From NCBI RefSeq assembly GCF_000003605.2, contig NW_003140812.1:115019-140779 (forward strand): a stretch of 25,761 bases of DNA. The letters are read 5' to 3'. Below, one piece after another: positions 1-25,761 of this stretch (within the stretch, counting starts at the first letter, position 1; each line of letters begins with the position of its first letter). The translations under genes were made by a program, and so were the position numbers. The notes under the pieces are model-generated. The model had not been told where the DNA came from. It saw only the letters and a list, made by a program, of their open reading frames with translations, and did not search any database. Source of the stretch: Saccoglossus kowalevskii (Eukaryota > Hemichordata > Enteropneusta > Harrimaniidae).

Positions 1-359
1 TGATAAACATTATGCAAATATGCATGAAACGGCAGTTGTAGTCTTTTCTTCTAGCGTTTTAAAACACTAATTTAATTTAACGTTATTTTGCAATTTGGAT
101 CTTTTGTAAATCTGGGATGATGTATCAAGGTCTGAAGTAACCGTTTTATCAATTTTTGAAAAATCAAGAAAAAAGTGAAAATTTCCCTTCTTGCTACCTT
201 AATGTTTGAATTAGAACATTACATTATAGATAGTATTTTCCATTACCAAATTTGGAGTAGTCGCGTATTCATTATTTTTGTGTTTGACGTTGTTTTATCA
301 TCGTCTCTTGTTGTTAGGTAGGAAGTGGCTTGACATTCCTAATTTCATAATATACTTAC
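1..359. other. Intron sequence of the ADAM gene, no feature
   Basis: This lies downstream of the last recognised exon. It is AT-rich with no repeat or open frame I can support. Confidence 0.5.
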
Positions 360-17172
<16,813 letters not shown>

Positions 17173-17227
17173 CTATTGAGAAAACAAAGGATATAATGAG
17201 TTTGAAACATTTGGCTGAAAATGCACT

Positions 17228-18120
17228 AATTAAAATCAGTCCATATGATGTATTGTCCAATTAAAATCAGTCCATGTGATGTATTATCTAATTAAAATCA
17301 GTCCATATGATGTATTGTCTAATTAAAATCAGTCCATGTGATGTATTGTCTGATTGAAATCAGTCCATGTGATGTATTGTCTAATTAAAATCAGTCCATG
17401 TGATGCATTGTCTAATTAAAATCAGTCCATGTGATGCATTGTCTGATTGAAATCAGTTCATATGATGTGTTGTCTTAATAAAATCACCCAACATGATGAA
17501 CTTTGATTTAAATCATCTAACAGGATGTACTTTCTGATTGAAATCACCCAGCATGATGCACTTGCTGATTGAAATCACCCAAAATGATGCACATTCTGAT
17601 TGAAATCACCCAGCATGATGCACATCCTGATTGAAATCAACCAGCATGATGCACTTGCTGATTGAAATCACCCAAAATGATGCACATTCTGATTGAAATC
17701 ACCCAGCATGATACACATTCTGATTGAAATCACCCAACATGATGCACTTTCTGATTTAATCACCCAGCACGATGCACTTGCTAATTTAAATCACCCAGCA
17801 TGATGCACTTGCTGATTGAAATCACCCAAAATGATGCATATTCTGATTGAAATCACCCAACATGATGCATATTCTGATTGAAATCACCCAACATGATGCA
17901 CTTTCTGATTTAAATCACCTGACATGATGCACTTTTCGATTTAAATCACCCAACACGATGCACTTGCTGATTGAAATCACCCAACATGATGCACTTTTCG
18001 ATTTAAATCACCCAACATGATGCACTTGCTGATTTAAATCACCCAGCATGATGCACTTGCTGATTGAAATCATCCAAAATGATGCACTTTCTGATTGAAA
18101 TCACCCAACATGATGCACTA
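17228..18120. repeat. 31-bp minisatellite, two subfamilies
   Basis: About 28.8 units of 31 bp. The left part (17228 to about 17480) uses AATTAAAATCAGTCCATGTG plus ATGTATTGTCT. The right part uses GATTGAAATCACCCAGCATG plus ATGCACTTGCT. All share AAATCA...ATGATG. It begins 55 bp upstream of the acceptor of the first recognised ADAM exon. There are no unique spacers, so it is not a CRISPR-like array. Confidence 0.95.
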
Positions 18121-18365
18121 GTCACAGCTATTTCGTGTTCACCCCTCATTTTAAGCAATTGACATTTATTTTTCAAGAATTTTTATCAGAATCACAGCAG
18201 ACTGCAAAGAAGTCAACTCTTAATACGACAAACAAAAAATAGTACATGACCCCAATTTCTTTATTGTACCAAAATTGAGGGGGTTATCTGGACATGGGCC
18301 CTCACCTGGTAACTACGATATCAACTTTGAATTGTCTATTGCATACCAAAGAAACCAATATGTAT

Positions 18366-18500
18366 ATTGCAGGCAAAAATGGCCTCCAGTGGGCCACATT
18401 TAATTAAATCATTGTTCATAACATGAACAAGCACCTGCAACTCGATATGTAATGCTATCACACAAAGTTTGATTGAAATTGACCAGTCATGATGACTATA
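18366..18500. repeat. Fragment of the AAGATGG-type repeat
   Basis: GGCAAAAATGGCCTCCAGTG followed by GGCCACATTTAATTAAATC resembles the AAGATGGCTGCCAGTCAGCC body at 9410-10290. No tail is visible. Confidence 0.4.
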
Positions 18501-19068
18501 TTCAGACATACAATCACCTATTAAGGTCACAAAGTCAGGTGAGTCATCTACTCCGTGATTTTTTATGAGGTAAGGAAATTTATACAGAGACGAAATTTCC
18601 CGGAAGTTACTTTACCCCCTGGCCTCAGGAACACCATTAAAATCTGTTAAAATGGGTTCTCAGGAAAATCAAGTGGTTTCACTTTTAAACAACAAAGTCA
18701 AATTTCACAAAATTGAACTTGAATTTTTTCTATATTTTTTAACAATTTTGCTCACAAACTATGGGTATTGAAAATTATGCTTGCTTGGTCTAAAATTAAT
18801 GAAGAAATTATTGAAAATTACCTAAAAATTTAATAAATGTTTCTCTAAGAATTTGGCGAGAAATCATATAGCATTCAAATTGTTCCACAGTAAGTGATTG
18901 AGATCTGGATATTGTGTGAATATAAGGTTGAGGTGTACACTGATGAGAGATACTGCATCACATTAAGACCTTGATAAATAATATATGATGTCTACAGTCT
19001 GAACCTAGTCTCATCACTCACGGCTTTACAGTTCTATATACTCTGAGAGCACATAGTAGTACAGATAG
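18501..19068. other. No recognised feature
   Basis: AT-rich sequence upstream of the ADAM exons. I looked for a signal-peptide exon on the minus strand and found none that holds a start codon, a hydrophobic stretch and a donor in one frame. Confidence 0.4.
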
Positions 19069-19390
19069 TAGACCATTTTCTGTTCACTGCAAGATTATGA
19101 ATTATTTGTGAAATCAAACATAAAAACAAGAGTCACAATATTGTAGTAGCGTCAAAACATCACATGGAATTAGACAAACGCGAACAAACCAACATATATT
19201 TTGGGTATTTTCCTGTTAACATGTGCTGTACACATGTAAATGTAAAGTATTCCTCAGCACTCAACAGTGAACTATAATAAAAAAAATTCAAGTTCAAAAT
19301 CAAATCATTTGATTTTTTGCGACAGATGTTCGTTCGATCTGTGCTTCTTATGTATTATGCGAGATCTCGCAGTGAACAGAAATTCGTCTA
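19069..19390. mobile_element. TAGACC inverted-repeat element
   Basis: The left end TAGACCATTTTCTGTTCACT then GCAAGAT pairs with the right end, which reverses to TAGACGAATTTCTGTTCACT then GCGAGAT. The length is 322 bp with no coding content. Confidence 0.75.
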
Positions 19391-19532
19391 TATATTACAG
19401 CTTATTGAAAAGAGTGAAATATCATTAATTTTTCAGAGAGTCAGATTGAAAAATTAGATTGATAATAGTTGTGGAATACATCAAATGATAAATATAAAAT
19501 TGGTAGTTGACCTTAAAGGAAATTAAACAGTA

Positions 19533-19735
19533 TACTGTAAATGCATTAATTATTTATTGGGTTTTATTTTGCTGTTTGTGCTGATGAGTCAATCTGCTAA
19601 ATTAAATCTATTTGAACATGTAAAATAATAATAGTACTCATTGATATACTGGGAAATTTGTAAAACACAGTGATTATGCTCAAAATATCAAAATAGTGAA
19701 ATTAAATATCAGTGAAAATAAACGGTTTTATAGCA
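19533..19735. mobile_element. Palindromic short element, family 3 copy B
   Basis: It starts TACTGTAAATGCATTAATTA and the right end, reversed, continues AAAACCGTTTATTTTCACTG. It is collinear in reverse with the two halves of 14406-15019 and lacks the LINE insertion, so it shows the uninterrupted state. Confidence 0.75.
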
Positions 19736-20162
19736 TCACAATAGTTGTAGTAATTCAAATATAAAAAGAGAAAATTCAGATATGGCTTTAAGAACAACCA
19801 CATTGCTGTCAATTCTTTATTTACAAGTTTGGTAAATCAGATATTTTAATTATAACATGTACAGTGCATGAAGACTTACAAAAATAATGTTCAGTTTGAA
19901 TGAGGCAGAGAAAAAAAAATATTTGTGTTTCGATGATCCTACTGATACATATTATCATATTTTGGTAAAATTTAGTAATGTTCTACCCACAATCATAATA
20001 ATTAATTAAGACCATCACAGTAAATTCTTTCATCAAAAGCATGACTCATGTATTAACACATCGTCGGTTGATGCAGTTTTTTTTTCATTCATTTTGCTAA
20101 TCATGGTGGCTTTCAGATGGCAATGTATTGAGGTGAATGAGAGATAATAAAATATATTTTCA

Positions 20163-20374
20163 TACTGTAAAATACCTCATTTTAGTTTGTATTCATTTTC
20201 GCTGAAAAGACATTTTAGGTGTTTTGTATGGAATTTATTTTCACTGATTTTTGACGAGTTAAATGTAAAATATAGGAAAAAAGGTATATTCACAGGATTT
20301 TATTTTCACTGAATCATTCCTTCAGCAAAAATAGTGCAAATTAATTCCAAGCAAAAATAAAGTATTTTACAGTA
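20163..20374. mobile_element. Palindromic short element, family 1 copy D
   Basis: It starts TACTGTAAAATACCTCATTT and the right end reversed reads TACTGTAAAATACTTTATTT. The interior, TTTTGACGAGTTAAATGTAA, matches copy C. Confidence 0.85.
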
Positions 20375-20389
20375 GTTGAAATTGACTTT

Positions 20390-20448
20390 TTTTTGTATGG
20401 AGTTTATTTTCACTGATTTTTGACGAGTTGAATGTAAAATACAGAAAA
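20390..20448. mobile_element. Fragment of family 1 element
   Basis: TTTTGTATGGAGTTTATTTT followed by CACTGATTTTTGACGAGTTG repeats the interior of copy D without its ends. It abuts the head of the next repeat. Confidence 0.7.
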
Positions 20449-20449
20449 C

Positions 20450-21335
20450 AAGCAGCCTCTCAGCTGAGATAGCTCCGCTGTTAGCAATGCACATTTCAAT
20501 TAAAGAACAGAAGATATCATTAGAAAATGAACAAATGTGAGAGAGGTCCACATGTAGTACCTATATGTATAATATACCAAAGCAATTGGACTTGCAGTTT
20601 TTAACAAGAAGTCGAAAATATCACTTTTTACCAAAAATTACAAAAATATTCACCAAAATTAGAAAATTAAAGATATTACAAAATAAACAAATCTGAGAGG
20701 TCCACATGTAGTACCTATATATGTAATATCAAAGCAATTGGACTTGCGGTTTTCAACAAGAAGTCGAAAATATCACTTTTTACCAAAAATTACAAAAATA
20801 TTCAACAAAATTAGAGGATTGAAGATATCATTACAAAATGAACAAATCTGAGAGAGGTCCACATGTAGTACCTATATACTAGTATGTAATATCAAAGCAA
20901 TTGGACTTGCGGTTTTCAACAAGAAGTAGAAAATATTACTTTTTACCAAAAATGACAAAAATATTCACCAAAATTAGAGAATTAAAGATATCATTACAAA
21001 ATGAACAAATCTGAGAGAGGTCCACATGTAGTACCTATATATATAATGTCCAAGCAATTGCACTTGCGGTTTTTAACAAGAAGTCGAAAATATCACTTTT
21101 TACCAAAAAATGACAAAAATGTTCACCAAAATTAGAGAATTGAAGATATCAACATGAAATGAACAAACCTAAGAGAGGTCTACCCAAGGTACATATACAC
21201 CAAGTATCAAAGCATTCAGGCTTGTAGTTTTCAAGAAGAAGTCGAAAAAGTAAAACATTGACACGGACGACGACGACGACGGACAATCACTCATATGATA
21301 AGCTCCGCTCGACAAAGTCGACAGCGGAGCTAAAA
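20450..21335 (+). repeat. AAGCAGCCTCTC repeat with 4-5 internal units and hairpin tail
   Basis: The head, AAGCAGCCTCTCAGCTGA, matches the copy at 10702. A 155-163 bp unit follows (GAACAAATCTGAGAGAGGTC, then GTAGTACCTATAT, GCAATTGGACTTGC, AACAAGAAGTCGAAAATATC), with anchors at about 20529, 20684, 20839, 21002 and 21160. The tail is a (GAC)n run at 21263-21282, then CAATCACTCATATGATA and a hairpin AGCTCCGCT...AGCGGAGCT (21301-21331) with inner CGAC-AAA-GTCG, ending in AAAA. SINE-like and non-coding. Confidence 0.8.
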
Positions 21336-22413
21336 ACTATGTTAATAACTAATTCTAAAACTACCAATCATACTAAGTTAATTCTGTAGGTCAACAAATA
21401 TGACAGTTTGCTTGTTTCTTTGCGGTTATACATGTTGTGAAACTATTTTTTTTTAATTAGTTTATATTATATTGCTAGCATTTTTAATGTTTGTTTTAAA
21501 AGTTGACAAGAATCACTATATTAAACTGATCGTCTGTTTGGTAATTTTATAATCAAAATGTTCATTTGCTTATTCTGGCCATTTGAGTATGTATATTGTA
21601 TCGTCTCGTGTTTGTTCTTTTCATGATTTGGGGGTTAGTCCTAGTTGTAAGGCCCAAAATAAATGTGTTTTTAGTACAAAGTTTATTTTTAAAAAATGAT
21701 TGATTGATGCAATGTTTTTTTGTTTTCAAAAATAAAGTCTATCTGCATATGCACGAACATGAGCTTGTGCCACCAACAGCAGACACATTCCTTCTGATTT
21801 TTTTGTTTCTAATAAAAAATCAACATCCGAGTGTGGCCTTTGGAACTGACATATATGCTGACCATACTTTCAAAGAAGACCAACAAATGGCAAGGTAACC
21901 AGAGTTGAACTATGTTTATCATTTGAACTTCTTGCTGTGCATTCATAATTTATTAAAAACATATATACCTATATATTTTGAAATGTTTGTCAGTCTGATT
22001 CGTTGTGTATTGTGTTATTTAGAATGTTCTAAGTTTAAATAAAAACTAGATGACTTCACTAATATGCAGTTACAGGAAAATATAAGCAAAGATCCAAGTC
22101 CTGTGTTGGTATATCTGTAAATCATACAGAAGTCAGAATAAATTGACTGTACATTTATTTACTTACATTTAAATAATGTATTACTTGTACTATATTATAA
22201 AGTAATATGGACATGTTAGGACTTTGTGAGGTGCAACGTTAATTGAATCATGATGAAACGCTTTTTTATTTATATAAACAAAAATTACAAGTCATTGTTT
22301 TCTGACTTCATCTTAATACAACATTCCACACAATATGCTGAGCACAACAGTGAATGAACAAATTGACTGATTGTCATAGTCCTATTTAACTGCAGCTACC
22401 CAATCATAGTTTT

Positions 22414-22418
<5 letters not shown>
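21336..22418. other. No recognised feature
   Basis: AT-rich DNA with short open frames only (for example 64 codons at 21704-21898). None resembles a family I know. Confidence 0.45.
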
Positions 22419-22454
<36 letters not shown>

Positions 22455-22470
22455 TGCATGCATGCATGCA
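22419..22470. repeat. (CA)n plus (GCAT)n compound microsatellite
   Basis: About 16 CA units run into several GCAT units. Frames across it are artefacts. Confidence 0.95.
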
Positions 22471-23280
22471 CGTACAATGTACACGCACGCACAAACAAAT
22501 GAACTTGTGCCAGAATCAGATGTTATCATAAATGAGGTTATTACAAGAATACGGTATAGTATACACAAAGGCCAACAATTCCAAGTTAGCATTAGTGTGC
22601 TAGATAAGACAGTTTTTGAACTGTACCATCGATGCTTTTCTGTGATGTCCTCAAATTTCAATGCATAAAATGAAGGAATTATATGTCATCGTTAATGACT
22701 AGTAAAAAATGGGTAAACAGTTATAAACTTCACCGCTGTGTGTACCATTTAGTTCAAATAAATATATCCCATAACAGAGATGTCTCACTAATACACTACT
22801 GGCCTGCACCAAATTTACATACACACAAATACAAGTCTGTTGATCGCTTTTCAATTTGATCATGACCAATTTAATACCAAAGTAAGAATATTTTGACACA
22901 TAAAATTTCATTTTTCATCATTGAACAAATCAAATATTTGAAATGTTCTACCTGCTGTGGTTACCTTTGGTCCACCTTGTGAGACTTTTAGATATGTACA
23001 AAGTTTCAATCCATTTGAATAAACTATTGCAAAGATGCATAAAGGAAATGCTAAAACCATACAAATACAAAAGATACAATTCGTTTAAGAAAACTAAATA
23101 TACACAAATATATACAAAATATGTTGAAAGTACTTATTAGTACATTGTATATAAATTAATACAAGTGTTTGTCTAGTCATGAGACTGCATTTTTTAACAC
23201 GTCTTGTTATTGTCTCAGGTCTCAATTCATGCGAGGGCACAGGTGATTTCCGCTTTAATATGCGAGATAATTACTGGTAA
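22471..23280. other. No recognised feature
   Basis: Short frames at 22462-22668, 22699-22911 and 22943-23140 are neither conserved-looking nor spliced in a way I can support. Confidence 0.4.
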
Positions 23281-24032
23281 CTTCTATGACTAGTCGGTGT
23301 AGTCACCAATGACAGTTACAGCAAGTGTAAAGCAATAAAAATATGATTGTTTTATTAATGAGAACTGCAAGATATTTATAATAGTGCAACAATGTTTCTG
23401 TTTACCAGTATATGACAAACTAGTGTTCAAACTCAACGGTTATTGGCACCCACATTACATGTACCTGAATCTAACACGATAATTTCATAATACAGAACTT
23501 CTGTGCAAACTAAAGCCTTGTCAGTTACCTTGGTTCTCTCCTAGAGAACATTAATTATTTTATATTAATTCTATATGGATATTTGTGGCACCAACTTTTG
23601 GTGAAAAATCATGGTCAAGGAAACCAAATTCACATCCTGAAAAAAATTTTGAAGAAAACCCACCCCCTATATTTAATTACATAATTTATGGTCAACTAAA
23701 CATAACACAAACACGTATGCACTAGTTCAAAATTATGGTAAAAATGGCCTCTTGCTCAATATGAAATATAATTTATAGTAGAAACCAGACCGTACCGGTA
23801 TGTATGTTAAGGTAAATTTGTAAACTTTTGCTGTTCTATTTTCCTAAACGTACCAAAGCTATAACTTTACACCAAACAGTCTGGCTGACGTATGGAGTCA
23901 GTTTTTAAAAATGAAAATGCAAACATTGTTGCACTAGTGAAAACGTAATGCTGTGCTTATCGAGGAAACAATCATTATTCCTTTACACCCACTGTAACAG
24001 TCATTGGTGACTACACCGAGTAGTCGTAGTAG
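23281..24032. mobile_element. Inverted-repeat DNA element of about 750 bp
   Basis: The left arm contains CGGTGTAGTCACCAATGACA, then GTTACAGCAAGTGTAAAG. The right arm in reverse contains CGGTGTAGTCACCAATGACT, then GTTACAGTGGGTGTAAAG. Arms of about 60-65 bp (23281-23345 and 23965-24032) enclose about 620 bp with no open frame of note. It is probably a non-autonomous DNA transposon of unknown class. Confidence 0.8.
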
Positions 24033-24337
24033 CTATTCTCAGTTGTTAACGGTAGTAAATAAAAACTGGGGTTAGATATTCAACAAATACATGTGTATGT
24101 AGATACCAAGTTTCAAGTAAACGGGGAAAACAATGTTATGATACAGCAAAAATGAACACTGAATATTTCATATATTATATTATTATAATTAATAATATGC
24201 ACACCTTAATCTCAATAAAATTATCAGATAATACAATACAATGTACAAACTTCCACTTCAGAACAATGGTTCAAAATCATCTACAGAGACAGATAGCATA
24301 AAATTTGTCATTGAATGATTAACTATGGTCGAACTTT

Positions 24338-25760
24338 CTAGCTGCCCAGAATACACTCCAGAATGACAACTGTATCAATATACTGTTGGTATTCATAAAT
24401 ATCATCTACTTCCAGAGGTTTTATGTTTGATGTTAACAGACATGTCTGTTCACCCAAGTCTATGTAGACAGGTGACACTTGTATGTCATTCACTGTTTGA
24501 AGAGATGGCACTGGTCCATCTCTGTCAATACCATACGTGTCATCTACTTGTACCAAATCATCGAGAGAGCCACTCCTTCCACTATTTCTTGCTTTCAACA
24601 TCCCTAAAGTCCACAGCTGTTCCGGTGTTCTATTATGTTCAGTACGAACTGAATGACAATTATACCCAATGATAAAACTACCTAACACTTTGTTTAATAC
24701 GAGGCTGATACACATAATGCACTGCGTAATTATGAATATCATTTTCAATATCTAATAATCCTAAGTTTTCCATTCTATGGAAAAGAAATTTGAATGGTTT
24801 TACTACACACCTATGTACTTCCCTCCACAAGCTTTCAATACGCTGGTTATGTGTTGATGGTCCTGTCAGTATGCTACCTCTGCCAAGTCCACGCATTACT
24901 AGCATATGTGAACCATCTTGTAAGTTTTCTGTACCCCTGTCTGTTCTAACTTGAGACGGTAGACCCCACTGCCTGGCCCCTTTTTTGAACAATGCCAATA
25001 CAGTATTTGATTTATTGTTGGTATTACAATGCAAATATACAATTAGTCTGGAAAAACCATCAACACACCCATGAATGACAAATCTCCACCTGATGAGTTT
25101 TAAGTGTGAGTCAATGTGCCAAAGTGCATTAGGAAAAGGGACATTATACGCTGGTATACGGTGGGTAACTTTCAGCCAACGCAATGCTCTGTTGATTGGG
25201 TCCAACCAATGCAATGCATTTCTTACACGCTGTCTGGGAACAACAATACCTTAACCTCGCAAACATCCAATAATATATGTTTCTCCATAACAAGGAAATG
25301 TATCGCGTATTTTACGTATGACTCGCAAAAGAACTTCATCACTTATATTTGAATAGCGACTTTCATTAGTTAATCCAAATTCTTCTCTTCTCCTGAAAAG
25401 TGTTCGAACAGATATTCCCAGGCAGCAAGCAATATCGTTCATGCTAAAGCCCAAGTCTGACAGATATTGAATTTGTTCTTGGTTCACAATTAGTTTAGGT
25501 CGTCCATGTTTACCTGTATACAACACATTACACTCGTTGGAATATATTTTATCACATTCTTCGTGAACATCGCAGAATCTTTCAAATAGTATGAATAATG
25601 TTTCTTTGATACCAACCAGAGTTTGGCAGATATCGACATATGCCGTCCAACGAAATTCAGTTTTCAAATACTCTACAATGTAATCAAAGCTCTGAATACA
25701 ACCTTCCAGTCTTTCTACAAATGTTCGACCAATTGGGGATTCTTCGTCTCTCGGTGGGCA
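24338..25760 (-). pseudogene. Integrase-like D,D34E gene, degenerate, 5' end outside window
   Basis: One minus-strand frame runs from the window edge. It begins with a helical N-terminal part, then GRPKLIVNQEQIQYL and a helix-turn-helix (FSMNDIACCLGISVRTLFRR). A retroviral-integrase-type core follows. The acidic triad is present: Asp in WHIDSH (25110-25112), Asp in VRTDRGTEN (24939-24941) and Glu in NQRIESLW (24834-24836), a D-56-D-34-E spacing. The frame is broken by TAA at 25251-25253 and by a one-base shift within 24688-24695, after which the C-terminal part (EHNRTPEQLW and beyond) continues to the stop at 24338. It resembles the multicopy integrase-core proteins common in fish and invertebrate genomes, which are transposon-related. 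Their biological role is poorly known. No flanking terminal repeats were recognised. Either a recent pseudogene or assembly errors would explain the breaks. Confidence 0.88.
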
Positions 25761-25761
25761 C

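Noticed and set aside
17228-18120. CRISPR-like array
   Set aside because: The 31-bp units are contiguous with no unique spacers, and the window is eukaryotic.
19022-19080. Possible signal-peptide exon on the minus strand (hydrophobic LLSVLLCALRV before a GTGAGT)
   Set aside because: No in-frame Met precedes it, a TGA lies just upstream in that frame, and the stretch overlaps the end of an inverted-repeat element.
25231-25256. A tiny intron (GT...AG, about 22 nt) removing the in-frame TAA of the integrase-like gene
   Set aside because: Far below a plausible intron length. A simple nonsense change or sequencing error is more likely.

Overview
The window is metazoan genomic DNA. It is AT-rich and intron-rich with GT-AG splicing, and it is packed with microsatellites, minisatellites and short inverted-repeat elements. 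Nothing prokaryotic was seen. The repeat style, with many ACATGTA and TACCGGTA words, palindromic short elements and hairpin-tailed repeats, suggests a marine invertebrate such as a mollusc or a similar lophotrochozoan. I cannot fix the clade from the sequence.

The one clear host gene is on the minus strand. It is an ADAM-type metalloprotease-disintegrin, and thirteen exons between 17172 and 360 fit together in phase over about 500 residues. The order is prodomain (exons at 17096-17172, 15198-15276, 11959-12038, 10938-11053), prodomain/protease hinge (8701-8813), metalloprotease domain (7208-7279, 6368-6537, 5746-5830, 5047-5186), the end of the protease plus the start of the disintegrin domain (3381-3552), disintegrin domain (2625-2795) and ADAM cysteine-rich domain (1412-1529, 360-468). 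The zinc motif HELGHNIGLLHD is intact, so the protein is predicted to be an active sheddase. The signal-peptide and early prodomain exons (5') and the C-terminal exons for the rest of the cysteine-rich region, EGF-like, transmembrane and cytoplasmic parts (3') were not found and are probably outside the window.

The introns hold most of the repeat content. At least eight copies of three related short palindromic elements (termini near TACTGT) are present in introns and upstream DNA. One of them has been split by a 5'-truncated LINE fragment. Other inverted-repeat elements lie at 3173-3288, 6807-6957, 11158-11398, 11689-11838, 19069-19390 and 23281-24032. Two minisatellites sit near exons: a 42-bp array (5987-6308) and a 31-bp array (17228-18120). 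Two unrelated SINE-like repeat bodies, at 9410-10290 and 20450-21335, share a similar hairpin tail.

The right end, 24338-25760 minus, holds a degenerate gene for an integrase-like D,D34E protein with an upstream helix-turn-helix. It keeps all three catalytic acidic positions but carries one in-frame stop and one frameshift, and it runs off the window. From 17173 to 24337 no exon could be supported. I see no convincing novel multi-gene system; the interesting content is repeat biology around the ADAM gene and the nearly intact integrase relic.
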